From assembly GCF_018362975.1 (NCBI RefSeq), contig NZ_CP074371.1:2666001-2730000 (forward strand): a stretch of DNA of 64,000 nucleotides. Direction: 5' to 3'. This DNA comes from Nocardia tengchongensis (GTDB lineage: Bacteria > Actinomycetota > Actinomycetes > Mycobacteriales > Mycobacteriaceae). The notes beneath the pieces were generated by a model. It made no database searches. It saw only the letters and a program-made list of their open reading frames with translations, and was not told where the DNA came from. Below, in pieces: positions 9,080 through 18,084 of this stretch (its first letter is position 1; each line of letters opens with the position of its first letter). The position numbers and the translations under genes were made by a program.

Positions 9080-10216
9080 CTACAGGTGGCGGGTGGTGTC
9101 GATGGACAGCGACATGCCCGCCAGGCCGCGGCGGCGCACCGACAGCTTGTCGGCGATGTCGAGCAGCGCCTTGCCCGACGCGCTCTCGGGGGCGCGCAGC
9201 ACGATGGGGGTGCCCTCGTCGCCGGCCTCGCGGAGCTGCTGCTCGATCGGGATCTGGCCCAGCAGCGGCACATTCGCGCCGATGGTGCGGGTCAGGTTGT
9301 CGGCCACGGTCTGGCCGCCGCCGGAGCCGTAGAGCTCCATGCGGGAGCCGTCGGGCAGATCCAGCCAGGACATGTTCTCGATGACGCCGGCGATGCGCTG
9401 GCGGGTCTGCAGGGCGATGCTGCCGGCGCGCTCGGCGACCTCGGCGGCGGCCAGCTGCGGGGTGGTGACGACCAGGATCTCCGCGTTCGGGATCAGCTGG
9501 GCCAGCGAGATGGCCACGTCGCCGGTGCCCGGCGGCAGGTCCAGCAGCAGGATGTCGAGGTCGCCCCAGAAGACGTCGGCGAGGAACTGCTGCAGCGCGC
9601 GGTGCAGCATCGGGCCGCGCCACACCACGGGCGTATTGCCCTCGGTGAACATGGAGATCGAGATGACCTTCACCTCATGCGCGATCGGCGGCATGATCAT
9701 GCGCTCGACCTGGGTGGGCCGCTGCGTGGTGCCCAGCATGCGCGGGACGCTGTGGCCGTAGATGTCGGCGTCGAGCACGCCCACCGAGAGACCCTTCGCG
9801 GCCATGGCGGCGGCGAGATTCACGGTGACCGAGGACTTTCCGACGCCACCCTTGCCGGAGGCGACCGCGTACACGCGGGTGAGCGAACCGGGCTGGGCGA
9901 ACGGGATGACCGGTTCGGCGGCGTCGCCGCGCAGCTTGCGGCGCAGTTCGGTGCGCTGCTCGTCGTTCATGACGTCCAGGTCGACGGTGATGGCGCCGAC
10001 TCCGGCCACGTCCGCGACGGCCTTCGTGACCCGTTCCTGGATGGCGGTTTTCATCGGGCACGCCGAGGTCGTCAGGTAGATCACGACCTTGACGGCGCCG
10101 TCCGTGCCGACATCGACGCTCTTCACCATGCCCAGCTCGGTGATCGGCTTCCGGATCTCCGGGTCGTTCACCTTCGCGAGCGCGCCCCGCACATCCGATT
10201 CCGTAACCACTGGCAT
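9080..10216 (-). CDS. mrp: Mrp/NBP35 family iron-sulfur cluster carrier ATPase
   Basis: 378 aa in two parts: an N-terminal MIP18/DUF59 domain (about residues 1-85, with the conserved TSACPMK Cys at about 53) and a P-loop ATPase with the deviant Walker A GKGGVGKS at 121-128. Mrp proteins carry and insert Fe-S clusters. The C-terminal CxxC that binds the bridging cluster in E. coli ApbC/Mrp is absent: the segment ENMSWLDLPDGSRMELYG has no Cys, as I recall for actinobacterial members. It is in the same relative place as M. tuberculosis Rv1229c, directly downstream of a transglycosylase gene. Confidence 0.93.
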   Translation of the reverse strand: MPVVTESDVRGALAKVNDPEIRKPITELGMVKSVDVGTDGAVKVVIYLTTSACPMKTAIQERVTKAVADVAGVGAITVDLDVMNDEQRTELRRKLRGDAAEPVIPFAQPGSLTRVYAVASGKGGVGKSSVTVNLAAAMAAKGLSVGVLDADIYGHSVPRMLGTTQRPTQVERMIMPPIAHEVKVISISMFTEGNTPVVWRGPMLHRALQQFLADVFWGDLDILLLDLPPGTGDVAISLAQLIPNAEILVVTTPQLAAAEVAERAGSIALQTRQRIAGVIENMSWLDLPDGSRMELYGSGGGQTVADNLTRTIGANVPLLGQIPIEQQLREAGDEGTPIVLRAPESASGKALLDIADKLSVRRRGLAGMSLSIDTTRHL

Positions 10217-10285
10217 GGGGCCAAGTCTAGGAGCGCCGGTTTCGCGCTCCGATGCGGGGCACTCGAGTCAGAGTCGGGACATCGG

Positions 10286-11152
10286 TCAGATGCGGGGGAG
10301 GGCGGCGGCCGCGGGCGCGATGCCGGAGCCGTAGGCGGTCTCCCAGGCCATCACGTTGGCGACGTAGGCCATGGAGTTGTTGTAGCGCAGGATGGCCCGT
10401 GTCTGCTGGCCCGGGTCGCGCATGTCGAGGCCGCCGGAGCACAGGTACTTGCCCGCGGTGAGGGTGGCGTCGTAGATGTTCTGCGGATCGGCGATGCCGT
10501 CGCCGTTGCCGTCGGCCGCGTACTTGCGCCAGGTTTCGGGCAGGAACTGCATGGGTCCCACGGCGCGGCGGTAGCTTCCGGACAGGCCGTCCAGGTCGCC
10601 GCCCTCGGAGGTGGCGATGACGTTGTTGCCGTAGAGGCTTCCGTCGAGGATCGGTCCGTAGATGGGTTGTAGCGGGTTGCCGTCGTCGTCGACCTTGCCG
10701 CCGAAGCCGTGCGTGGATTCGACGCGGCCGATGCCGGCCAGCAGGTTCCACGGCATGTTGCAGGTCGGATTCTCCACCGCGAGTACGCGTTCGGCGTTCT
10801 CGTAGGCGTCGTGGGCGATGCCGGGCATGCCGAGCGGTCCGGCGGGCCGTGTGGAGGGCACCCGGCCCTCGGGCAGGGCGACGGACTTCACTTCCGGCGG
10901 GCCCACGGGGGCAACCTGTTTGGCCTCGTGCAGCAGGGGTTCCGGAGCGGCCGCGGGGGGTGCGGCTTCGGGCTGGGGCAGTTGATCCTCGTCGCCGTCG
11001 AACTGATGCTGGACGGTTGCCGCGAGCTTGTCGGTGAGGTGGCCATCACCGGCTCCGGTAACTGTGGCGAGGCCTGCGGGCACGAGCCCGGTCAATGCGA
11101 TGACCGATCCACGACGAACTCTGGGGACCGGGGGTTTACGGTGACGACCCAC
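10286..11152 (-). CDS. Secreted lytic transglycosylase (SLT_2/MltB-like), Rv1230c-like
   Basis: Cleaves peptidoglycan glycan strands. Starting at GTG 11152 gives VGRHRKPPVPRVRRG, a basic N-terminus before a signal segment (VIALTGLVPAGLATV), with GGAGGG about 10 bases upstream; a GTG at 11209 or ATG at 11173 would also be possible. A Pro/Ala-rich linker leads to the catalytic domain: LLAGIGRVESTHG (catalytic Glu in VES), GPMQFLPETWRKYAADGNGDG, and ILRYNNSMAYVANVM. 288 aa. It is paralogous to the next gene upstream (11330-12788), with the same domain, suggesting a tandem duplication. In M. tuberculosis a single such gene follows mrp. Confidence 0.9.
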   Translation of the reverse strand: MGRHRKPPVPRVRRGSVIALTGLVPAGLATVTGAGDGHLTDKLAATVQHQFDGDEDQLPQPEAAPPAAAPEPLLHEAKQVAPVGPPEVKSVALPEGRVPSTRPAGPLGMPGIAHDAYENAERVLAVENPTCNMPWNLLAGIGRVESTHGFGGKVDDDGNPLQPIYGPILDGSLYGNNVIATSEGGDLDGLSGSYRRAVGPMQFLPETWRKYAADGNGDGIADPQNIYDATLTAGKYLCSGGLDMRDPGQQTRAILRYNNSMAYVANVMAWETAYGSGIAPAAAALPRI

Positions 11153-11329
11153 TGTGTGGTGACCCTCCATTGCCATCGGTTGATACCGGGGAGATGCAAC
11201 GTAGGTCACGTTACCTTATCCGAGACCTTCTTGTTACACCTTCGTGATCAACTCTCAGGATTTGAAGGAACGCCTTGTCAGACGCGAGTTCCAGCGCGGC
11301 GCGCCGAAACTCGCGAAAACACACATTCG

Positions 11330-12788
11330 TTACGGAACCGGCGCGGGGGCCGGAGCCGGGAGCGGAATCGTGATGCCGAAGGGCAGGGTGATGCCCGGCG
11401 CCGGGGTGGTGGTGTCGACGGTGTCCGGGACGGTCTCGGCCGGCGCCACCGCCTGCGGTTCCGGCGTCTTGGAGGGCGTGACGGTTTGCTGGTCCTGCGG
11501 TTGCTGGGCGCCCTGCTGCGGCTGGTCCTGCGGCTTGGCCTCGGCCTGCTGCACCGGCGCCGAGCACGTGGTGATGATCGGCTGATCCTTGGGCAACGGC
11601 TTGCCGTCGGGGCCCAGCTTCTGGTCGGCGGGCGTGGCGTCCTGCGGTTTGGCCGGATCCTCGGTGGCCGGATCGGCAGCCGGGTCGGCGGGCTTCTGAT
11701 CCGGCTGCGGGGCCGGAATCGCCACCTGCTCACAGGGATTGGCGGGCACCACCGGCGCGGGGCAGAAGATGCCGCACGGGATCGGCGGCAGGCCCGCGAT
11801 GGTGATCATCACCTGGCTCGCCCCGGGCGTGGTGGTCACCACGGTCTGCTGGGTGCCCTCGGGCGCCGGGGTGGCCGGAATCGTGGTGGAGGCCACCGTG
11901 ATATCCGGACCGTTGACCGGAACGTAGGTGTTGGGCACCAGATCCGGCGAGATGCTCACCGACTGCGGCGCGCCGCCGGTCCGGTAGGCATTGGCCCAGC
12001 TGAGCACATTGGCCGCGTAGGCCACCGAATTGTTGTAGCGCAGCACCGCGCGCAGCTGCTGCTGCGAGTCGGCCAGGTCCAGCCCGCCCGAGCACAGGTA
12101 CTTGCCGGCCGCCAGCGCGGCGTCGAAGACGTTGTTGGGATCGGGTGTGCCGCTGCCCTTTCCGTTGGCGGCGTAGGCCGACCAGGTGCTGGGCAGGAAC
12201 TGCATGGGCCCGACCGCGCGCACGTAGTTGCCGTCGGCGGCCTTGATGATCTCGTTGCCGGGCAGGGTCCCGTCCAGCGCCGGACCGTAGATCGGGGTGA
12301 CGGTGGTGCCCGCGGCGTCGGTGTGCCCGTTGTTGGCGTGGTTGGACTCGATGCGGCCGATACCGGCCAGCAGGTACCACGGCAGGTGGCAGTTGGGGTC
12401 CGAAGACTGCAGCGCCAGTTCGGCATTGCGGTAGGCGGCCAGCACGATCTCCGGGATCCCCAGCAGGCCACCGCCACCCGGCAGGGAGATGTCGCGCAGC
12501 GGGACGGTGCCGCCGAACAGCGGCACGCCGTCGGCGGGCGGGGTCATTGCGCTGAGTTTGCGGGGCGCCTCCGGAGCCGCCGGAACCAGTCCGACGAGGC
12601 GGTCGGAGGGTCCGTCGACGGGGGTTGAGACTCGCGTTGGTCGCGGCGGAGGCCGCGAGCAGCGCGTCGGGCGCGGCCTGTGGCGCCACGGGGTGGACCG
12701 TCGTGTTGGTGGCAGAACCGGCGGTGACCAGGCCCGCTATCAACAACGCCGACGCTGTCACCGGAGCAGAAATTCTCTTCGCCACCAC
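11330..12788 (-). CDS. Secreted lytic transglycosylase with Pro-rich tail, frameshifted near the signal peptide
   Basis: The catalytic part has LLAGIGRIESNHAN (catalytic Glu), GPMQFLPSTWSAYAANGKG and VLRYNNSVAYAANVL, matching its neighbour at 10286. A C-terminal region of about 190 residues is Pro/Gln/Thr-rich and probably wall-spanning. The signal peptide (VVAKRISAPVTASALLIAG, GTG at 12788 with GAGGGG 8 bases upstream) is in a different frame from the catalytic domain. The two join if one base is removed from the five-G run at 12620-12624, giving 485 aa. As written, the catalytic part would start at ATG 12547 and lack an export signal. Likely a sequencing error. Confidence 0.85.
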
Positions 12789-12917
12789 ACAATCCCCTCG
12801 GTCGTGCGGCCGGGGCCCGGTGATGACACCTATGCTGCGGCAGTGTCTGGGTCGGTCGCTCGGAACAACGTGATCCAGGTTACCCATGAGTCAGCTTGTT
12901 CGGTACAACTTCCGTGG

Positions 12918-13505
12918 TCAGTCGCCATCTTCTTGTGGCGAAATCGGGACCTCGGGAGCCTTTCGGTCGGTACTCTTTTTTGCTTTCCGAGCCTTGATGA
13001 TCTCCCCGTCGACGGCCAGTTTTTCCAATCTGACCAGGCCTTCCTTGATATCGTCCAGCTCCCGGCGCACGTAGTCGCGCGTGGCGACTTCACCTACGGC
13101 GAGTCGCAGTGCCGCCAGCTCCCGGGCGAGGAACTCGGTATCGGCTTTCGTCTGGGCCGCTCGCGACCGGTCCTCCTCCAGCGACACCCGGTCCCGGTTG
13201 TCCTGCCGGTTCTGCGCCAGCAGGATGAGCGGCGCGGCGTAGGCGGCCTGGGTGGAGAACGCGAGGTTCAGCAGGATGAACGGGTACGGGTCCCATTGCA
13301 GCCGAAGGGCGAAGACATTTAGCAGGATCCACACCGCCACTATCGCGGTCTGGATCACCAGGTAACGGCCGGTGCCGAGGAAGCGGGCCACCTTCTCGCT
13401 GCCGCGGGAGAAGGCCTCGGCGTCCCAGTCGAGCCCGCGGAAGCGGTTCTCGAGCGGCGTCTCCAATCGGCTGCGGGCGCTGAGCTTTTCGAATCGCTCG
13501 CTCAT
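12918..13505 (-). CDS. DUF1003 family membrane protein (Rv1231c-like)
   Basis: 195 aa. Two membrane helices with a short loop (about residues 47-65 LVIQTAIVAVWILLNVFAL and 72-98 PYPFILLNLAFSTQAAYAAPLILL) are the hallmark of DUF1003. The NRQDNRDRV segment follows, then a long coiled-coil-like cytoplasmic tail with a charged end. Its start overlaps the stop of the upstream MgtE-like gene by four bases, so the two are translationally coupled. The link to a magnesium-transporter-like protein suggests an ion-related role, but no function is established. Confidence 0.88.
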   Translation of the reverse strand: MSERFEKLSARSRLETPLENRFRGLDWDAEAFSRGSEKVARFLGTGRYLVIQTAIVAVWILLNVFALRLQWDPYPFILLNLAFSTQAAYAAPLILLAQNRQDNRDRVSLEEDRSRAAQTKADTEFLARELAALRLAVGEVATRDYVRRELDDIKEGLVRLEKLAVDGEIIKARKAKKSTDRKAPEVPISPQEDGD

Positions 13506-14827
13506 GCGCGGCCTCCCGTCCCTTCGATCACGGGCAAGCCGTGCACATCGTGAGTGTCTTCGTCCTGCTCGCGCCAGTCCTCGGGCAGCAGGTGGTCGAG
13601 CACGTCATCGACGCTGACGGCTCCTAATAGATGATTCTCCGCGTCCACGACCGGTCCGCACACCAGGTTGTAGGTGGCGAAATAGCGGGTCACAGCGGTG
13701 AGCGGGGCATCGGGGCGGAGCTGGACCAGATCGGTGTCGACGATGCCGCCGACCAGGTTCGCGGGCGGTTCGCGCAGCAGCTGCTGGAAGTGCACGCAGC
13801 CCAGGTACCGGCCGGTCGGTGTGGCGGTGGGCGGGCGCACCACGAACGCCATCGAGGCCAGCGCCGGAGTCAGCTCGGGATCGCGGATGCGGGCCAGCGC
13901 CTCGGCCACCGTGGTGGAGGCGGTGAGCACCACCGCGTCCGGGGTCATCAGACCACCCGCGGTGTAGGGCGCGTGCTCGAGCAGCCGCCGCACCGGTTCG
14001 GAGTCTTCCGGATCCATCAGCGCCAGCAGCGATTCCGCCTCGCCGGCGGGCAGTTCGCCCAGCAGGTCGGCCGCGTCGTCGGGGTCCATGGCCTCGAGCA
14101 GGTCGGCCGCGCGTTCCACGCCGAGCTGCTCGAGCAGTTCGACCTGGTCGTTCTCGGGCAGCTCCTGCACCACGTCGGCGAGGCGCTCGTCGTCGAAGGC
14201 CGCGGCGACCTCGATGCGGCGTTTGAGCGGCAGCTCGCGCAGCATGTGCGCGACGTCCGCCGGTCGCATGCCCTCGAACTGTCCCAGCAGCTGGGTGACG
14301 TCCTGGCCGGGCATGTTCAGCTCGGTCTGGGTGAGGCCGCGCACCATCGCCCAGTCGACCACGTGCACCGCGCCGCGGCGGCCGAAACCCACGCTCAGGC
14401 GGCGGCGTTCGCGCACCGCGACCCGGGAGACCACCCAGTCGCGGGTGCGGCTCTGCTCGATGCCCAGGTCGACCACCACCACGTCCGCACCGGCCAGGTG
14501 CGGCAGCTCCGGGTCGGCGACGCGGACGGTCGAGTCGAGAATCTCCGCGATGGCCAGCAGTTCGCCCGGCCGTTGCTCGAAGCGGCGCACACTGATGGTG
14601 CCCGTGGTGAGGGTGAGCGCGCCGGGATCGACCGCCTGCACCCGCAGCATGGGCACGAAAATCCGCTTCCGAGTGGGCAGTTCGACGAGCACCCCCAGCA
14701 CCCGGGGCTGCTGGCGGTCATAACGTATCGAGATCACGATGTCCCGGACGCGGCCGATAGACTCGCCGTCCGGTCCCAGTACTACCAAGCCCGCCAACCG
14801 GGCGGCGAAAACCCTCATCGCTGCCAT
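13502..14827 (-). CDS. MgtE N-domain/CBS protein without the transporter domain (Rv1232c-like)
   Basis: 441 aa from ATG 14827. Order: a PRC-barrel-like segment (about 1-90, GPDGESIGRVRDIVISIRYD), a middle region, an MgtE N-terminal superhelical domain (about 185-290 with LLGELPAGEAESLLALMDPE) and paired CBS domains (about 290-420, MTPDAVVLTASTTVAEALA). In MgtE channels these cytosolic domains sense Mg2+. The five-helix membrane domain is missing, so this is probably a soluble sensor or accessory protein. The open frame upstream of 14827 is antisense to the CitE-like gene and is not used. Coupled to the DUF1003 gene. Confidence 0.88.
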   Translation of the reverse strand: MAAMRVFAARLAGLVVLGPDGESIGRVRDIVISIRYDRQQPRVLGVLVELPTRKRIFVPMLRVQAVDPGALTLTTGTISVRRFEQRPGELLAIAEILDSTVRVADPELPHLAGADVVVVDLGIEQSRTRDWVVSRVAVRERRRLSVGFGRRGAVHVVDWAMVRGLTQTELNMPGQDVTQLLGQFEGMRPADVAHMLRELPLKRRIEVAAAFDDERLADVVQELPENDQVELLEQLGVERAADLLEAMDPDDAADLLGELPAGEAESLLALMDPEDSEPVRRLLEHAPYTAGGLMTPDAVVLTASTTVAEALARIRDPELTPALASMAFVVRPPTATPTGRYLGCVHFQQLLREPPANLVGGIVDTDLVQLRPDAPLTAVTRYFATYNLVCGPVVDAENHLLGAVSVDDVLDHLLPEDWREQDEDTHDVHGLPVIEGTGGRA

Positions 14828-14888
14828 GTTTGATAAGGCTAGTGGGTCCAGCGTGTCTGAAATGCCACGCCACGAGAAGGAGTGACCC

Positions 14889-15845
14889 ATGACATCGCGC
14901 CGATCGGTGCTGGCCGTACCCGGCAGTAACCCGCGCATGATCGAGAAGGCCAAGGGGCTGGGCGCCGACGAGGTGTTCCTGGACCTCGAGGACGCGGTCG
15001 CGCCGGCGGCGAAAGCGGCGGCGCGGGCGAACATCGTGGCGGCTCTCAACGCCGGCGGCTGGGGTTCCCAGATCCGCGTGGTGCGGGTCAACGACTGGAC
15101 CACCGAGCACACCTTCGCCGACGTCATCGCGGTGGTCGAGGGCGCGGGCTCGGAACTGGACGCCATCCTGCTGCCCAAGGTCACCGACGCCGGTCAGGTG
15201 CAGGCGCTGGATCTGCTGCTGACCCAGCTGGAGAAGGCCAACGGCCTGCCGGTCGGGCGGATCGGCATCGAACCGCAGATCGAGAACGCGCTGGGGCTGC
15301 GCAATATCGACGCCATCGCCACCGCGAGCCCGCGGGTGCAGACCCTGGTGTTCGGGCCCGCCGACTTCATGGCCTCCATCAATATGCGCACCCTGGTGGT
15401 GGGGGAGCAGCCCGAGGGCTACGAGCCGGGCGACGCCTACCACCACATCTATATGACGATCCTGCTCGCCGCCCGCGCTCACGGCCTGCAGGCCATCGAC
15501 GGCCCCTACCTGGCGGTCCGCGATATCGACGGCTTCCGCCGCAATGCCGCGCGCACGGCCGCACTGGGTTTCGACGGCAAGTGGGTGCTGCACCCGGATC
15601 AGATCACCGCGTGCAACGAGATCTTCAGCCCGCGCCAGGCCGACTACGACCGGGCCGAGGAGATCCTCGACGCGTACGCCTTCCACACCTCCGCCGAGGG
15701 CGGCGCGCGCGGTGCGGTGATGCTCGGTGACGAGATGATCGACGAGGCCAGCGCCAAGATGGCCCAGGTGATCGCTGATAAAGGCAGGGCCGCCGGAATG
15801 GCGCGTACCACGCGTTTCGATCCAGCGGCTGCCGGACAGAAATAG
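14889..15845 (+). CDS. CitE-like HpcH/HpaI aldolase family CoA-ester lyase
   Basis: 318 aa TIM-barrel protein of the citrate lyase beta-subunit / malyl-CoA lyase family. Visible family segments are RSVLAVPGSNPRMIEKA (CoA/phosphate binding), DEVFLDLEDAV (metal-binding Glu/Asp), LLPKV, IGIEPQIENALGL and GFDGKWVLHPDQI. No citrate lyase alpha or gamma genes are nearby, so it probably acts alone on a CoA ester such as malyl-, methylmalyl- or citramalyl-CoA; the exact substrate cannot be read from sequence. AAGGAG lies 5-10 bases before the ATG. It is divergent from the MgtE-like gene across 61 bases. The Rv1234-like gene follows after 12 bases. Confidence 0.88.
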   Translation: MTSRRSVLAVPGSNPRMIEKAKGLGADEVFLDLEDAVAPAAKAAARANIVAALNAGGWGSQIRVVRVNDWTTEHTFADVIAVVEGAGSELDAILLPKVTDAGQVQALDLLLTQLEKANGLPVGRIGIEPQIENALGLRNIDAIATASPRVQTLVFGPADFMASINMRTLVVGEQPEGYEPGDAYHHIYMTILLAARAHGLQAIDGPYLAVRDIDGFRRNAARTAALGFDGKWVLHPDQITACNEIFSPRQADYDRAEEILDAYAFHTSAEGGARGAVMLGDEMIDEASAKMAQVIADKGRAAGMARTTRFDPAAAGQK

Positions 15846-15857
15846 CATGATGGAGTC

Positions 15858-16352
15858 ATGACGAATCCCATGGGGAATGCGAGCCGGGGCCGGCAGCCCG
15901 CCCTGCCGACGCCGCCTTCGGGCTGGCCGATCGGCTCCTACCCAACCTACGCGGAGGCGCAGCGGTCGGTCGACTACTTGGCCGACAACCAGTTCCCGGT
16001 GGAGGGCGTGACCATCGTCGGCGTCGACCTGATGCAGGTCGAGCGCGTGCTGTATCGCCTGACCTGGGGCAAAGTCATTGGCGGCGGCATGGTTTCGGGT
16101 GCCTGGCTGGGCCTGTTCCTGGGTCTGCTGCTGAGCATGTTCACCACCGGTGGGGCGATCGGCCCGCTGGTGGTCGGCCTGGTCGGCGGCATCATCTTCG
16201 GGCTCATCTCGGCGTCCATCCCGTACGCGGCCACCCGTGGCCAGCGTGATTTCGCCTCCACCATGCAGTTGGTGGCGGGCCGCTACGACGTGCTGTGCGA
16301 CCCGAAGACCGCCGAGCAGGCGCGGGACATGCTCGCCAGATTGGCCATCTAG
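15858..16352 (+). CDS. Rv1234-like membrane protein with general stress protein 17M-like fold
   Basis: 164 aa. A soluble N-terminal domain (IGSYPTYAEAQRSVDYLADNQ, then VTIVGVDLMQVERVL) resembles the heat-induced general stress protein YflT family. Two Gly-rich membrane helices follow (about residues 75-95 and 100-120: GAWLGLFLGLLLSMF and VVGLVGGIIFGLISA), then a short cytosolic tail. M. tuberculosis Rv1234 has the same arrangement and the same neighbourhood. Function unknown; a stress role is suggested only by the domain name. Confidence 0.8.
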   Translation: MTNPMGNASRGRQPALPTPPSGWPIGSYPTYAEAQRSVDYLADNQFPVEGVTIVGVDLMQVERVLYRLTWGKVIGGGMVSGAWLGLFLGLLLSMFTTGGAIGPLVVGLVGGIIFGLISASIPYAATRGQRDFASTMQLVAGRYDVLCDPKTAEQARDMLARLAI

Positions 16353-16356
16353 GTCG

Positions 16357-16932
16357 ATGGAGGTATTGGACCAGGTCCGGGCCGCGGTGCTCGGACACTT
16401 CGGGGTGGAGTCCGCGGACGCGGCGTCGGTGACGTTCCTGGGTCTGGAGCCCATCGACATCCTGCGTATCCCGGACGGCGAGTTCGTGCACTATTCGACG
16501 CTGGGCGGTTCCCGGCATCCGATGACGGATCCGGCGGCGGCGCTGGCCGATCCGGTGCGCGGGCCGCGCGCGGAGCTGGTGCTGACCCTGCGCGGCGGTG
16601 CGGGCGCGGGTTCGGGGCTGACCCGGACCCTCGGCGTGCTGGTGGCCGCGCCCGCGGTCGAAGGCGTTGTGCTGCAGGCGGACGCGCTGCTGGATCTGGG
16701 CGAGCCGATCTGGGCCAACGCGCCGTTCACGGCGGTGCTGCTGGGTGACAGCGAGATCCCGGAGGTGGTACTGCCCGATCCGGCGGACCCGGTGCGCTTC
16801 CTGACGGTCGCGCCGATCACGGCGACCGAGGCGGCGTGGGTGCGGATCCGTGGCGCGGCGGCCTTGCGGGACGCCTGGCAGGAGGCGGGGATCGACGTGC
16901 GCGACCCGGCCCGCCCGGCGGCGAGCCTCTAG
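16357..16932 (+). CDS. Suppressor-of-fused (Sufu) domain protein, 191 aa
   Basis: Resembles bacterial Sufu-domain proteins (PF05076) in length and in the central PDGEFVHYSTLGGSRHPM segment, followed by PRAELVLTLRG and WANAPFTAVLL. Function in bacteria is unknown; members often occur near toxin-immunity genes, though not here. The ATG is four bases after the Rv1234-like stop, so both genes probably share a transcript starting before the CitE-like gene. It converges with corA, 16 bases apart. Confidence 0.8.
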   Translation: MEVLDQVRAAVLGHFGVESADAASVTFLGLEPIDILRIPDGEFVHYSTLGGSRHPMTDPAAALADPVRGPRAELVLTLRGGAGAGSGLTRTLGVLVAAPAVEGVVLQADALLDLGEPIWANAPFTAVLLGDSEIPEVVLPDPADPVRFLTVAPITATEAAWVRIRGAAALRDAWQEAGIDVRDPARPAASL

Positions 16933-16948
16933 CTTGCCGCTCGGTTGC

Positions 16949-18049
16949 TCAAAGCCATTTGTTGCGCCGGAAATTCGCGTAGAGGCCCGTGCACAGGAGC
17001 ACCATGACCCCGATCACGATCGGGTAGCCGTAGTGCCATCTGAGCTCCGGAATGAAATCGAAATTCATGCCGTAGATACCGGCGATCGCGGTCGGCACCG
17101 CGGCCATGGCGGCCCACGCGGAGATCTTGCGCATGTCCATGTTCTGCTGGACGCTCACCTTGGCCAGTGCGGCATTGATGAGGGCGCTGAGGGATTCGTT
17201 GAAGTCGAGGATCTGCTCGGTGACCGCGGTGTGGTGGTCGGCGACGTCGCGCAGGTAGCGGCGGATCTCCTTGGGCAGCGGCAGCGTGGTGTCGTGGGTG
17301 AGCACCTGCAGGGGCAGCGCCAGCGGCTTCACGGCCCGGCGTAGTTCCACCACTTCGCGTTTGAGCTGATAGATCGCCTCGATCTGGAGCTTGTTGGCGG
17401 GGGTGAAGACCTCTTCCTCCATGGCGTCGACGTCTTCCTCGATGTCGGCGGTGACCGCGACATAGGTGTCGACGACCTGGTCGGCCACCGCGTGCAGCAC
17501 CGCGCCGGGTCCGAGCGCCAGCTGAGCGGGCTCGGCTTCCAAGGCTTTTCGCAGTCCGCCCAGTTCGCCGTGTTCGCCGTGGCGCACGGTGATGACGAAG
17601 TCGGGTCCGGTGAACACCATGATCTCGCCGGTGTCGACGATCTCGGCGACGCTGTTGAGCTCGTGTTCCAGGTACTGCACGGTGCGCAGGACGAGGAACA
17701 GGACGTCGTCGTAGCGTTCGAGTTTCGGGCGCTGGCGGGCTTTCACCGCGTCCTCGGCGGCCAGGGAGTGCAGGCCGAAGGTCTCGGCGACATCGGCCAT
17801 CAGCTCCATGCCGGGCTCGAGCAGGCCCAGCCAGACGAAGCCCTGGCCGCGCTCGCGCACTTCGGCGAGGGCGTTCTTGTAGGTGCACTGGTCCCACAGC
17901 CGGAGGCCGTCCACGTAGACGGCGCAGTCGACGATCCGGCCGTGTTTCGAGGGCGTGGCGACCGGTCGCTCACCGGACCGCCCCGGCCAGTGGAACGAGG
18001 ACAGCGGCGGGATCGAGGACACATCACCGATGCTAATCGTCCCGGCCAT
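16949..18049 (-). CDS. corA: CorA family magnesium/cobalt channel protein
   Basis: 366 aa, normal for CorA. A large cytosolic N-terminal domain is followed by a long stalk helix and two C-terminal membrane helices with the selectivity loop YGMNFDF between them and the basic end FRRNKWL. It mediates electrophoretic Mg2+ uptake as a pentamer. The equivalent in M. tuberculosis is Rv1239c. In that genome the trehalose importer genes lpqY-sugABC lie between the Rv1234 equivalent and corA; here they are absent and only the Sufu gene intervenes. Confidence 0.95.
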   Translation of the reverse strand: MAGTISIGDVSSIPPLSSFHWPGRSGERPVATPSKHGRIVDCAVYVDGLRLWDQCTYKNALAEVRERGQGFVWLGLLEPGMELMADVAETFGLHSLAAEDAVKARQRPKLERYDDVLFLVLRTVQYLEHELNSVAEIVDTGEIMVFTGPDFVITVRHGEHGELGGLRKALEAEPAQLALGPGAVLHAVADQVVDTYVAVTADIEEDVDAMEEEVFTPANKLQIEAIYQLKREVVELRRAVKPLALPLQVLTHDTTLPLPKEIRRYLRDVADHHTAVTEQILDFNESLSALINAALAKVSVQQNMDMRKISAWAAMAAVPTAIAGIYGMNFDFIPELRWHYGYPIVIGVMVLLCTGLYANFRRNKWL

Positions 18050-18084
18050 GGGTGATCGTTTGCGCCGCAGGCAAGATAGGTGGG

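Noticed and set aside
14718..16460. 580-codon minus-strand open frame
   Set aside because: Antisense to the CitE-like and Rv1234-like genes. Low-complexity His/Arg/Gly content, no family features.
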